Shown: positions 54,835 to 63,334, counted from the first letter of the stretch. The stretch: 64,000 nt of DNA from CAIQPV01 sp963719855 (GCA_963719855.1 CAVRDK010000001.1:310001-374000), one strand, 5' to 3'. A program made the numbers and translations. The notes: generated from the letters alone by a model not told the origin.

Positions 54835-55872
54835 CACGAAATCAACCTATCAACGTAATCGACGACTTCATCAGACGAAAGGTCGTCGGTATTCACGATT
54901 TCAATCTGGAATTGAGGCAATCCAACCTCGGCAACGGCCTCACGCAACCAATGGTAGAAGGCCGACTCCTGTTCAAAATAATCATAATGTTGGGTTAGCT
55001 CGTCGAACACACGCTCGGACAGATCCTTTCCCGAGACTCGTCGCCGCAATGTCTCCGGCGATGCGGTCAGAAACAACGGTCTTGTTCGGCACGCAGACAT
55101 GGCCGCCCATCAATTCAAGCATCGGCATCAAATCAGCCAAGCGACTCGGGTCGTGGCCCACATGTACCGCAAGGGTCGACCAAAGACTGCGATCCAAGCA
55201 AACCGTGGATGGTGAGATTTGCCGTTGAAACAATGGCGTCAGTTCGCGTGTGAGTTCCATGGATCCCGAAAAAAAATAAAAGGCGGACGCCATCCAATCC
55301 GCATCGCGGATCATCCGCATTTTCATTTGCGGTTCCATCCATGCGTCCGGCACACCCCGGCGAATCGTCCAGTCAGGGTGCGTTGCCCGGATGCGCTCGA
55401 TGAGGGTCGTCTTCCCCACCCCGTTGCCACCTTCGATAGCTATTAGCGGCGGCGATCCGCCCGGAAATGAATTCCGGGGTTCGCGTAGGAACAAGCCGAT
55501 AGGCAGGCGTATTCGGGAGGCAGCCTTCAGGCATCGAGTCGCGAGCCCGATGCTCTCGATCGGGTGATCGCTAAAAACGGTCTCTTTGCCGAGCATTATC
55601 CCTGACGCACCTTGCCGCGCCGCAGCGGCAAGATCGGTCAACTCGCAACGCTGCGGCACTCCGCTTGAGGCGAAGATTTCCAGGAATTGGGTAGCCACGA
55701 TGACGGGCTTGCCTTTTGCTCGCGCAATTTCGACTAGCCTCTCTTGGATTTGCGGCATATCCTCCGGATCGACCACCAAGCCGAGATCGCCGCGAGCGAC
55801 CATGATGCCGTCGGAAGCCTGGACGATCCCCTCGCCATTGTGGATGATTTCCCGCGTTTCCAGCTTCGCCAT
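54834..55872 (-). pseudogene. Pyruvate-kinase C-half fused to thymidylate-kinase-like domain, frameshifted at AAA 55071-55073
   Basis: The first ~135 residues are pyruvate-kinase-like: MAKLETREIIHNGEG, SDGIMVARGDLGL, GKPVIVATQFLE and GIMLGKETVFSDHP. A P-loop kinase follows: LIAIEGGNGVGKTTLIERI, CLDRSLWSTLAVH (DR motif) and, after the shift, LTASPETLRRRVSGKDLSE (LID-like). Adding one base to the A3 run at 55071-55073 restores a single protein to 54834. The start is immediately behind an in-frame TGA that ends the PK N-terminal gene, so the two may really be one polypeptide. Thymidylate kinase phosphorylates NMPs, while pyruvate kinase phosphorylates NDPs from phosphoenolpyruvate. Together they could convert a nucleotide to a triphosphate. 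Confidence 0.7.
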
Positions 55873-55875
55873 GAA

Positions 55876-56535
55876 TCAAACTGAATTCGGCAAAAACCCC
55901 CGCAGGTCTGTTACGGCCGAGTTGAATTGTCCGACCGATGTGACCATGGAAAGCGCTATCCAATTTGGGACGAGACCAGATGCCTCCGCCTTGCGCAATA
56001 GCTCGACGTCGGCCGATTCGACCAAGGAAAAATCGGCGCTGCTGTCCGGAAAGACGACCGAATTATTGGCTTGTAGCCGACCGCTTCCACGCTCGACGAT
56101 CGTACGCATGAATCCGGAGCCGAAATCCAGGACTCGCAGGACAATGCGGCCGTCAAGCGCCAAGACTCGGTGACCAGGTTCGACCGCCCCTCGGAGTTTG
56201 TCTAGCCCCGGAATTTCGACACCATCGCCGGAACCATCTCCGCCAGAGTCGAAAAATGAAAGCTCGACCCCTGGCGCAACCTCGCGCGGGGTGATACGCC
56301 CCAGTCTCAATCGCTCGGACGGAAGATCGAAAAGGATTTTCACGTCTACCCCCTTGCTGCCAGCCACCTCCCGAACGAGCAAGGCATGCGCGACATGATC
56401 CCGGTTGCGATATCCAGTAGGGAATCGGAACCATCCCGCCCCGGCATCTATAGCCGAGGCAATGTCCTCCGCCGTCTCCAGCGTGGGCCCAATGGTGGCC
56501 ATTACATCTACGGAGCCTAATTCATAATATTTCAT
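55876..56535 (-). CDS. Pyruvate-kinase-like protein, N-terminal half, ended by an in-frame TGA
   Basis: ATG 56535 has AAGGG upstream; TTG 56541 is an alternative. The 219-residue product matches the N-terminal barrel half and B domain of pyruvate kinase: VDVMATIGPTLETAEDIASA, VKILFDLPSERLRLG. It ends at TGA (55876-55878), one codon before the next gene's ATG and in the same frame. Pyruvate kinase continues naturally from PNSV across the TGA into FMAKLETREI. Key N-terminal residues of true pyruvate kinases (the NFSHG region) are changed (FPTGYRN), so catalysis or specificity may differ. Confidence 0.7.
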   Translation of the reverse strand: MKYYELGSVDVMATIGPTLETAEDIASAIDAGAGWFRFPTGYRNRDHVAHALLVREVAGSKGVDVKILFDLPSERLRLGRITPREVAPGVELSFFDSGGDGSGDGVEIPGLDKLRGAVEPGHRVLALDGRIVLRVLDFGSGFMRTIVERGSGRLQANNSVVFPDSSADFSLVESADVELLRKAEASGLVPNWIALSMVTSVGQFNSAVTDLRGFLPNSV

Positions 56536-56549
56536 GGTCAAACCCTTGG

Positions 56550-57923
56550 TTATGGCTTACTTCTAAATACGTTCATTGACTTTTGGTGTAACGGGGACGA
56601 GAAGACGAATTCATTTTCCGGCGTTGCAATATCGCTGCTCACGTAGCCTTCCCGCTCTAGGGCGTTTGCCGTCTCCTCTAGCAGCGCAATCATTTCCGAC
56701 GACGACATATATTCGAACGAAATGTTATCGCCTATGCCACCATAGCAAAAGCTCTCAAAATCCTTCGGATTTTTTATCCGGATACCGAAATCCTGTGGGC
56801 GGGAATAATAGGCAGTTCCCGGAAATGGGATTAGCTGGTGGATTGAGATCTCATGAGGACGCATGCGTAGCATGAGATCGATGGATTTCCGCTGTTCTGC
56901 CAAGGAGCCGGGAAGGCCGTAAATCCATCCGGTTTTGACCCGGATACCGGCATTGGATGCACATTGCACCCCATACAGCATCTTTTCGACGTTCGTGCGT
57001 TTGCTGGCCCGACTCAAAATGTCATCGGATCCACTCTCGATCCCAAAATAAATCCGTCGGCAATTAGCCGATGCCATCGCCTCGGCCACTGCCGTATCCA
57101 TCGAATCTGCTCTTAATTGGCCGATCCACGATGCGCCTAGGCCACTCGCGGCATATTCCTCACAGAACGTGATAATGCTTTGCTTCTTCAGAAAGAAAAT
57201 GTCGTCAGCGAAAAAAATCTCTTGGGCACCGAAATCCATCTCCAGAACTGCCATTTCCCGAATAACCCTCTCGTGTCCGGAAACGGCGACACCCTTTACG
57301 AGTACGGTACCGGTATAGTTGCAGCAGAAGGCGCAGTCATAGGGGCAGCCGCGTGAGGCAACCATTGAATGATGACTGTAAAGTTCGAGCCGATACAGAT
57401 TGCGATCGATAATTGGCAACTCGTCGATGCTCAACGGGCGTGGATCCTTAGGGTTCATGCGTATTGAGCCGTTTTCCACAAATGCCACCCCTTGAATCTC
57501 TGCAAGTGGATGACCGGCGCCAAGCGCCTCCAGAAGGCGGTAAACGGTGTATTCACCCTCACCGAGCACAACAACATCCGCTCCATCTAACAAGACATCC
57601 TCTGGAAACAGATTTACGTGGATGCCGCCGGCAATGACGATCATCTCTGGATATCGACGCTTCATTTCTGTAATCTGCAGGCGCGCCACCGGATAATTTG
57701 GCGTGATGATGGAGAACCCGACGATATCGGGCTGAAACGAGGAGACCCGATCCCACAGCAGGCTCTCGTCCGTCCCTTCGGCATTTTGATCGAAAATGGC
57801 CACCTCGTAGCCGCGCTCTTGCAGTACCGTGCCGATGAATCCGACGCCGAGCGGATACTCCCTATACATTTGCTTTGGATTCAGCGAACGCGGCACGACA
57901 AAGAGAATTTTTCTTATCGTCAT
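56550..57923 (-). CDS. B12-binding radical SAM enzyme
   Basis: The 457-residue protein has an N-terminal cobalamin-binding domain (YPLGVGFIGTVLQERGYEVA, IVGFSIITPNYPVA, VIAGGIHVNLFPED, VVVLGEGEYTVYRL) and a radical SAM domain with the cluster motif CPYDCAFC at about residue 193, then IYFGIESGSDDIL and KTGWIYGLPG. Such enzymes methylate unreactive carbons or remodel rings. Its start overlaps the thymidylate-synthase-like gene by 4 nt. Within this operon it may modify the nucleobase or sugar made by its neighbours; the actual substrate cannot be read from sequence. Confidence 0.9.
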   Translation of the reverse strand: MTIRKILFVVPRSLNPKQMYREYPLGVGFIGTVLQERGYEVAIFDQNAEGTDESLLWDRVSSFQPDIVGFSIITPNYPVARLQITEMKRRYPEMIVIAGGIHVNLFPEDVLLDGADVVVLGEGEYTVYRLLEALGAGHPLAEIQGVAFVENGSIRMNPKDPRPLSIDELPIIDRNLYRLELYSHHSMVASRGCPYDCAFCCNYTGTVLVKGVAVSGHERVIREMAVLEMDFGAQEIFFADDIFFLKKQSIITFCEEYAASGLGASWIGQLRADSMDTAVAEAMASANCRRIYFGIESGSDDILSRASKRTNVEKMLYGVQCASNAGIRVKTGWIYGLPGSLAEQRKSIDLMLRMRPHEISIHQLIPFPGTAYYSRPQDFGIRIKNPKDFESFCYGGIGDNISFEYMSSSEMIALLEETANALEREGYVSSDIATPENEFVFSSPLHQKSMNVFRSKP

Positions 57924-58531
57924 TTTCTTGTCAGCTTGAGGATGGATTCGACTCGCTCAAAATCTTTCCGATAGATATGGGCAGAGCTTATGGTGCCGGT
58001 TATTGTTCCGCCCCTGATGCCGAGTTCCTCGGAAACCATCACCCCGAAATCGTGAACACAGATAGCGTCCGCGCTGAACTTTAGGAAGGCATCCTGACCT
58101 CGCGCGAAATAACTCAGATCCAGGCGTCCTTGGCGGATAAGGAAATGTATCGCATTGACGCACGGCACTTTCCTTCCCGTCAGATCGACAAATGCGAGCA
58201 GCGCGCGCTTTGTCGATGGCTGTTTCTTCAACAATTCTATCACGTCAGAGAGATCGTCTTTGCCAAATGGGCCTCGCCAGCAGGATCTGTAGCTATGCCC
58301 AAAACGGTTCGGTTCAGTCGTAAAGAAAACCTTACGCATATCAGACAAGGTTTCATTAAGGCCATACTTCGCCAGTTCTGAAAAGTCCGATGGTTCGACC
58401 GTGAAACTGATTGTCACGTTCCTGGCTTCCCTGATCCCTTCATCGGAGTCATCGCCGCGCTCCATTACAAACTGGAGCAGGTTTTTCCAAGTTTCACCTA
58501 GCGGTTTGGCTAATTGGTCGGTTGTAATCAA
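57920..58531 (-). CDS. Thymidylate-synthase-like enzyme (nucleotide C5-hydroxymethylase candidate)
   Basis: The 203-residue protein is shorter than thymidylate synthase (about 264) but keeps the fold's hallmarks: RKVPCVNAIHFLIRQGRLDL with the nucleophile Cys, SYFARGQDAFLKF (equivalent of the YQRSxD phosphate-binding segment) and SSAHIYRKDFERVE at the end. Short members of this family include CMP/dCMP hydroxymethylases such as MilA in mildiomycin synthesis. I infer a folate-dependent C5 alkylation of a pyrimidine nucleotide. The TTG start at 58531 has GGAG upstream and follows the hydrolase stop at once. The 3' end overlaps the radical SAM gene. Confidence 0.75.
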   Translation of the reverse strand: MITTDQLAKPLGETWKNLLQFVMERGDDSDEGIREARNVTISFTVEPSDFSELAKYGLNETLSDMRKVFFTTEPNRFGHSYRSCWRGPFGKDDLSDVIELLKKQPSTKRALLAFVDLTGRKVPCVNAIHFLIRQGRLDLSYFARGQDAFLKFSADAICVHDFGVMVSEELGIRGGTITGTISSAHIYRKDFERVESILKLTRK

Positions 58532-58532
58532 C

Positions 58533-59453
58533 CTATTTCTCCTTAATCAGGTTGTTAAGCAGGAATCCTGCTAAATCGGACGCCGTGCCGGAAACTTCCC
58601 GGGGTTCGCCCGTTAGTGGCCGTGTCAGCGCAATAGCCGCACGCTCTGCGGCGGCAATTTCGGTACACCCAGACTCTATCCACCGCTCAGCCTCGGCCAG
58701 GGCTTGTGCAATTAGGCTTCGAGATCCGGACACCAGGGGCGCATCAGTTCCGAAAAAAATCCGTACCCGTTGAGGGACCGTCGGAGCAGGATTGAAGAGC
58801 GCTGATCTCGTGAGAGGACACATGACCACCCCTGCACCGCTATCCTCAATCAGGCCGAAATCATTTGAGTTCAGCGTATTCGCGTGCACCAACAGCGTAC
58901 GTGAATCCAATAGAGACTCCATGGCCAGCCATTCGACGATTGACCGCCCCAAGCGGGATTTTCCGATTCTGGCACGGGCCTCGGATTCACCTGCATGGAG
59001 CGTAATCAGCCCTCCCGGCATCGATTTGAGGAAAGCACGAGCGGCTTCAGCCGCTTCGGGGCCGATCTCACGCTCGTCGGGAAGAATCATCACCGACGGC
59101 GTTGGCCGGATATCCGCTCTCCAGGAGTTCCAGAGCACCGTGACTTTTGATCGCACCCCGAACATCCCGTAGACGTATTCCACATCTGCGCTTGCGTGCT
59201 TGCCACTAAAGTCGAGCACTGAACCCACGCCCTCATTGCACGAATACTCAATCCATGGCCGAAGGGCATCGCGAAGCCCGTCACCAAAGAGCCACTTCGT
59301 CCGACGTTCATGGGCGAGGAACCGGGGATCATCTGACCATTGCTCGACGGGCACCCCAGCAAGACTCCAGTCCGAGGAAAGGTCGTAAAGCCCGTGGCGA
59401 TGAGCATCCACGAGCGTGCCATGCCACGGACGGTTAAGGCTGCAACTATTCAT
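58533..59453 (-). CDS. Metal-dependent amidohydrolase, adenosine-deaminase-like
   Basis: The 306-residue protein shows the metal-site ladder of the ADA/amidohydrolase barrel: LVDAHRHG (HxH), LITLHAGES (His), LLVHANTL (His) and FFGTDAP (Asp), with VVMCPLTRSALF like the CPxSN loop of adenosine deaminases. Such enzymes deaminate purine or pyrimidine nucleosides/bases. In an operon of nucleotide enzymes a deaminase or ring hydrolase is expected. It lies 30 nt after the small Gly/Ala-rich gene and ends 1 nt before the next gene. Confidence 0.78.
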   Translation of the reverse strand: MNSCSLNRPWHGTLVDAHRHGLYDLSSDWSLAGVPVEQWSDDPRFLAHERRTKWLFGDGLRDALRPWIEYSCNEGVGSVLDFSGKHASADVEYVYGMFGVRSKVTVLWNSWRADIRPTPSVMILPDEREIGPEAAEAARAFLKSMPGGLITLHAGESEARARIGKSRLGRSIVEWLAMESLLDSRTLLVHANTLNSNDFGLIEDSGAGVVMCPLTRSALFNPAPTVPQRVRIFFGTDAPLVSGSRSLIAQALAEAERWIESGCTEIAAAERAAIALTRPLTGEPREVSGTASDLAGFLLNNLIKEK

Positions 59454-59483
59454 TTGGTGTCTGATCCGCCTGATAAGTTGGGC

Positions 59484-59915
59484 TTAACTGCTCGCAACTG
59501 CCACACCGGCTGAAACACCTGCACCCGTCACGGCTCCTGCTCCGGCAATAACAGCTGTACCTGCAGCCATTCCTCCGCCACCGGCCGCCAAAGCCCCGCC
59601 TCCGACAGCGGCTAGAGAAGCGTTCGCTAGGACAGCCCCAGACAAACTGCTGATTGCCGTTCCGGTACTTGCGGCTCCAAGCAACCCAGCTCCCCCTGCG
59701 GCAGCCGCAATCGTAGGTGCAGCAACTAATGCTAATCCGCCTGTAGCAACAGTTGCCCCAACGACTAATAGCGTTTTACCAGGATTTTCAACAATACAAT
59801 CTTTGACGCCACCCAAGACATCCCCTATGAAGCCACCGCTTAATGTAGGCCCGTAACCAAATAAGAACTCATCAGTCGACCGAACCGTATCGCAAATCGA
59901 ATCCCATATATTCAT
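59484..59915 (-). CDS. Gly/Ala-rich membrane-like small protein, first gene of the operon
   Basis: The 143-residue protein starts at ATG 59915 with GGAG 8 nt before. Residues about 45-143 are almost entirely Gly, Ala, Val, Ser and Thr (KTLLVVGATVATGGLALVAA, AAAGGAGLLGAASTGTA, AAVGGGALAAGGGGMAAGT), a glycine-zipper-like, probably membrane-inserting composition; the first 40 residues are polar. It could be a membrane effector or channel, or a carrier. No family recognised. It is the first gene downstream of the sigma-54-type promoter. Confidence 0.65.
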   Translation of the reverse strand: MNIWDSICDTVRSTDEFLFGYGPTLSGGFIGDVLGGVKDCIVENPGKTLLVVGATVATGGLALVAAPTIAAAAGGAGLLGAASTGTAISSLSGAVLANASLAAVGGGALAAGGGGMAAGTAVIAGAGAVTGAGVSAGVAVASS

Positions 59916-60057
59916 AATATATTCTCCATGTCTGTAAAAGTTAATCGTTAATCGAACTCAGAACGGCATACGCCCAACGTGTTGTAAACGTCGCAACTGT
60001 CGGGGGACATTATGCTGTGCGCCTTGACCGCATCGAGAGAGACGGTATATAGCATAA

Positions 60058-60073
60058 AGCATATTATGTGCCA
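60058..60073 (-). promoter_or_regulatory. Sigma-54 promoter of the nucleotide operon
   Basis: On the minus strand the sequence TGGCACATAATATGCT fits the -24/-12 consensus TGGCAC-N5-TTGC: GG and GC are separated by exactly 10 bases. Transcription would start near 60047, leaving a leader of about 130 nt before ATG 59915. A sigma-54 activator is encoded divergently. Confidence 0.7.
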
Positions 60074-60116
60074 TGCGATAGTGTATCCAGCTACTTGATT
60101 GATATTATAGAATATA

Positions 60117-60138
60117 TAGCTGATGCCCACATCAGCTA
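60117..60138. promoter_or_regulatory. Palindrome, candidate activator-binding site (UAS)
   Basis: TAGCTGATG and CATCAGCTA form perfect 9-bp inverted arms around a 4-nt centre. It lies about 70-90 bp upstream of the predicted sigma-54 start, where enhancer-binding proteins usually bind, and about 70 bp before the activator gene. Confidence 0.6.
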
Positions 60139-60151
60139 CAACCAATCTACA

Positions 60152-60185
60152 AATAAGGATGCTCCTGATATAATAAGGTTACTCC
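60152..60185 (+). repeat. Direct repeat upstream of the sigma-54 activator gene
   Basis: AATAAGGATGCTCC (60152-60165) and AATAAGGTTACTCC (60172-60185) match at 12 of 14 positions with a 20-bp period. The pair may be a control site for the activator's own gene, which starts at 60207. Confidence 0.4.
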
Positions 60186-60206
60186 TTATTGCTTTTGGTG
60201 GCCTCA

Positions 60207-63089
60207 ATGGATTTTCTGCTTGACGAAAAGAACCGGAAAATACTAGAACTGCAGATCGACGAAGCATCCGCAAGCAAGGCAGATGCATGGCGGATTGGCG
60301 CGTCGTTACCTGGCGCTCCGGATGACTTGGTGACCTTTCTTGGTAGTCCGCACTCGCAACCTATTCGGATATTCGTGCAGGACAGAGTGCTATGCGACGC
60401 CACGCGCAAGAAATCCAGCAAGGAGCTAGTCGCGGAATATAGGGCGTACCGAATGGCGCTCTTCACTCCGACGCTGAGCCGCATCACCCCGTTGGGTAAC
60501 CAAGAACGTTCCTATAAACCGATGGACGAGCCGAATTCCTTCAGCGTCTGCGCCTACGGTGTAAAACCCGTTGAATCTGTTTGGATGTATCCCCCTTTGG
60601 TTGAGCTAAGCCGAGAATCACCAAATGGATGGAGGGTCAGCCATTCGGAGATTGATGCCGCGCGACGCTTGGATTGCTGGTACTACCAAGACCGCTTCCG
60701 AAAACTTCGGGGTGACCGCAAACATTGGGAGACACCCACCTTCGGCGATCTATTCGTTGTCTCCGACGAGCGGGGGCAAAAGACCCCCCTTCTTGAACGC
60801 CCCAACAATGGAGCTTTGAGATGGTTGTCATCGGCGCAGATCAACGAGCGCCTGCATGCGATCTCGCATTCGCGGATTCGAGGGGCTTGGGGGCAAGTAG
60901 GTCGCGATGCTTCCCTTAAGCCAGGCGATTTTCTGGTTTCGATGCTCGGCTTCACCGAGGTAAAACTGGCACGATACGACGGCCCACCAGACAACGCGAC
61001 GAGGTCCATATACCTACTTCGGTTCTCGCAGAAGTGTGCCCGATCTGAGCGCGACTCAGCAGCGGTTTGGTTTGCACTTACTTGTGATGACTTTACGGAT
61101 CAGTTGAGGATGGAGTTAAGTGATCGAGTCATGAAGCCACTCACTGAGCATTTTTTTCAGGGCGACATTCGCCTGCCCCCGCTCCCGGGCGAGGTTACTT
61201 CTGGAATGGCTTTTGCGCTTGATGCGATGACTCGCTTGGCGCTGGGAGGTGAAGATAGGGGCGAAGTCGACGCAAATCTCCGTAAGGTCGAAGAGGCTCT
61301 CATGGCCGAGGATGTGACGTGGCCAGGAAAATGGTCGTGCCTCAGGCGCATCGAGAGATATCGTAACTCCAGTGTCAAGAACGGAAAAGTCGTCGTACTA
61401 AGTAATGATCGGATAATCGGAAGAGAATGCGTATCCGCTTTGAGAAAAGGAAATGTCCGGGTTGCGGATCCACTTCCGTTCTCAATATCTGGTAACGGGC
61501 TTGGGTCTGGGGTAGCTAAGGAGCTTTCGAAGGCACCCGCTGTTATATCGATCACTTCGGCGGCCACCCCTCTACAGTTCGCCACCGAACAACTCGGGGC
61601 AGCACATGCTCTCGATATCGTTGGCGAATCGCATGTTTTCGCTCTATACGCCGAAAAGGGGGAAGCACGAGACTTTCCAGCGCGGCAATTTCTCGAACAT
61701 CTTTTCAGCGAGACAGAGCGGGAGCCGGAAAGCATCGACTTGAACGATGAAACGATGACTACGCTAGTCCAGCATGTTCGGATGATGTTGGAGAACCCTG
61801 CAGTCATCACTTGCGACGAGGTAATTGACCGTCTTGCTCAACTGGACTCGCCGTTCGAGCCGTTTGTACGCTTTTCGCCCGTCGCCGCCAAGACCAGTAT
61901 TCTCGACCGGGTTCGACCGGATTTAGCAAGGCTCTCTGGTCGACTGAAAACGTCCGGCGTAACAAAAGGAACCACGGCGGCGAACGTCATTTCGGAAAAG
62001 AAAAGCAGACGGCTTCATGCTTTCGGAAAATTTGTAACATATGACGAGGCACTTGCAAAAAAAGTCAGCGAATTGGAGTCAGTTTACCGCAGGGCTTTAG
62101 AGTTGACTCGGAACGGATCGTACCGCGTAATCGCTCTGCTCATCGAGGGGGAAACAGGGTGCGGCAAAGATGAATTGATCGACTATTTGGATACCCGGCA
62201 TGCCCAATCGTCCTTTGTTCGCTTTGGCGTAACGGCAGATACCCGATTCATCCTTTCGCAACTTTTCGGACATGCTAAAGGCTCGTTCACCGGAGCAGAT
62301 AACCCGCGTGATGGAATTTTCGGTATCGCGAAGAAGAGGCATCGCTCGGTTTTCCTCAACGAGATCAACTCTTATCCGCTGGAGGTGCAGTTTCGACTTC
62401 TAACTGTCATTGAACACGGCGAATTCTCCCCTTTGGGGAATGAGGAGCAAGAAACATTGGAGTACGCGGGCGTAGTTCTCGCAGCCAGCAACAAACCCGT
62501 ATCAGATTTGGTTGCTGACGGTTCCTTCAGGCTCGACCTTCAAATGCGACTGGGGAGCACCATTTTGATCCCGCCTCTCCGAGAGCGCCCCCAAGACATC
62601 GAGTGCATTTTCGAACGGATAAACAGAGATCTGGCGAAGAATGAGCGAACCATGCAAATTGGCCTTGATTCCTCTGCTCGGCAGCGCCTATTGAGATATT
62701 CGTGGCCGGGCAACGCGAGAGAGCTTCAAAGCCTAATTTTGAGGGCGTGTCTATTGGGACAATCTGTTATCGACAATAGTTTTCTTGAGGAGAACTTCCC
62801 AAAGATCTACTTTGGCGACACCCGCGATGACAAAGAGGCTAGGAGTAACCAAGAGACTCTCGTACCACAAGAGCTTAAGTGTTTAGAGGAAATCTTTGGA
62901 ATTCAAGGGTTAACCCGGCAACAGCAATATGCGATGCTTATGGAGCGTTTAAAAGATAAGAAGGCCAAGACGAACGAGTTGCCAGATTGGGTGAGAAGTC
63001 GTCGGCATAAGATAGAACAGTGCAAAGCCGAACTTCCTCGCGTGAATTTGTACTTAGAAAAACTTACTGTCAGACGACCTCGCTCTTAG
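60207..63089 (+). CDS. Sigma-54-dependent activator with large unusual N-terminal region
   Basis: ATG 60207 is preferred over TTG 60189. The 960-residue protein has a sigma-54 AAA+ domain at about residues 640-870: Walker A EGETGCGKDELID, the sigma-54 contact loop GSFTGAD (consensus GAFTGA), LRERPQDIE, and WPGNARELQSL. The Walker B region reads VFLNEI instead of FLDEI, so the usual Asp is Asn. The N-terminal half is unlike common receiver or GAF sensors. A stretch at about residues 160-330 (LKPGDFLVSMLG, then FFQGDIRLPPLPGEV) resembles target-recognition domains of type I restriction S subunits. No clear Fis-type HTH is seen at the C-terminus. It likely activates the divergent operon in response to an unknown signal. 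Confidence 0.82.
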   Translation: MDFLLDEKNRKILELQIDEASASKADAWRIGASLPGAPDDLVTFLGSPHSQPIRIFVQDRVLCDATRKKSSKELVAEYRAYRMALFTPTLSRITPLGNQERSYKPMDEPNSFSVCAYGVKPVESVWMYPPLVELSRESPNGWRVSHSEIDAARRLDCWYYQDRFRKLRGDRKHWETPTFGDLFVVSDERGQKTPLLERPNNGALRWLSSAQINERLHAISHSRIRGAWGQVGRDASLKPGDFLVSMLGFTEVKLARYDGPPDNATRSIYLLRFSQKCARSERDSAAVWFALTCDDFTDQLRMELSDRVMKPLTEHFFQGDIRLPPLPGEVTSGMAFALDAMTRLALGGEDRGEVDANLRKVEEALMAEDVTWPGKWSCLRRIERYRNSSVKNGKVVVLSNDRIIGRECVSALRKGNVRVADPLPFSISGNGLGSGVAKELSKAPAVISITSAATPLQFATEQLGAAHALDIVGESHVFALYAEKGEARDFPARQFLEHLFSETEREPESIDLNDETMTTLVQHVRMMLENPAVITCDEVIDRLAQLDSPFEPFVRFSPVAAKTSILDRVRPDLARLSGRLKTSGVTKGTTAANVISEKKSRRLHAFGKFVTYDEALAKKVSELESVYRRALELTRNGSYRVIALLIEGETGCGKDELIDYLDTRHAQSSFVRFGVTADTRFILSQLFGHAKGSFTGADNPRDGIFGIAKKRHRSVFLNEINSYPLEVQFRLLTVIEHGEFSPLGNEEQETLEYAGVVLAASNKPVSDLVADGSFRLDLQMRLGSTILIPPLRERPQDIECIFERINRDLAKNERTMQIGLDSSARQRLLRYSWPGNARELQSLILRACLLGQSVIDNSFLEENFPKIYFGDTRDDKEARSNQETLVPQELKCLEEIFGIQGLTRQQQYAMLMERLKDKKAKTNELPDWVRSRRHKIEQCKAELPRVNLYLEKLTVRRPRS

Positions 63090-63334
63090 TTGTAGAGGGC
63101 GAACCAGATCTTACTGTTACAATTTTCGCTTAGCGATGCTCACAGGCAACTATTCTGCGTATTGCTGACCGATCTCGCTAGCCAGTTGAACTTCAGCTCA
63201 GGCCGAACAGCGAGCCTTCATGGCGATTATCCTGACGGACTGCAGTAGGGCAAAGGAGATGGTTGCCAAGTGCTGCTTTCAGGCATGCCAATTTCGTTAC
63301 GATCCGGTTAACTTCAATTGTATGCAAGGGCCAT
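63090..63334. other. Intergenic stretch after the activator gene
   Basis: No ORF, RNA gene or convincing terminator hairpin is seen between the activator stop and the end of the convergent YbjQ-like gene. Confidence 0.4.

Noticed and set aside
55876..55878. TGA in the pyruvate-kinase gene as a selenocysteine codon
   Set aside because: No SECIS-like hairpin was evident after the TGA and the position is not a catalytic Cys in pyruvate kinase; mutation, error or a true split are simpler.
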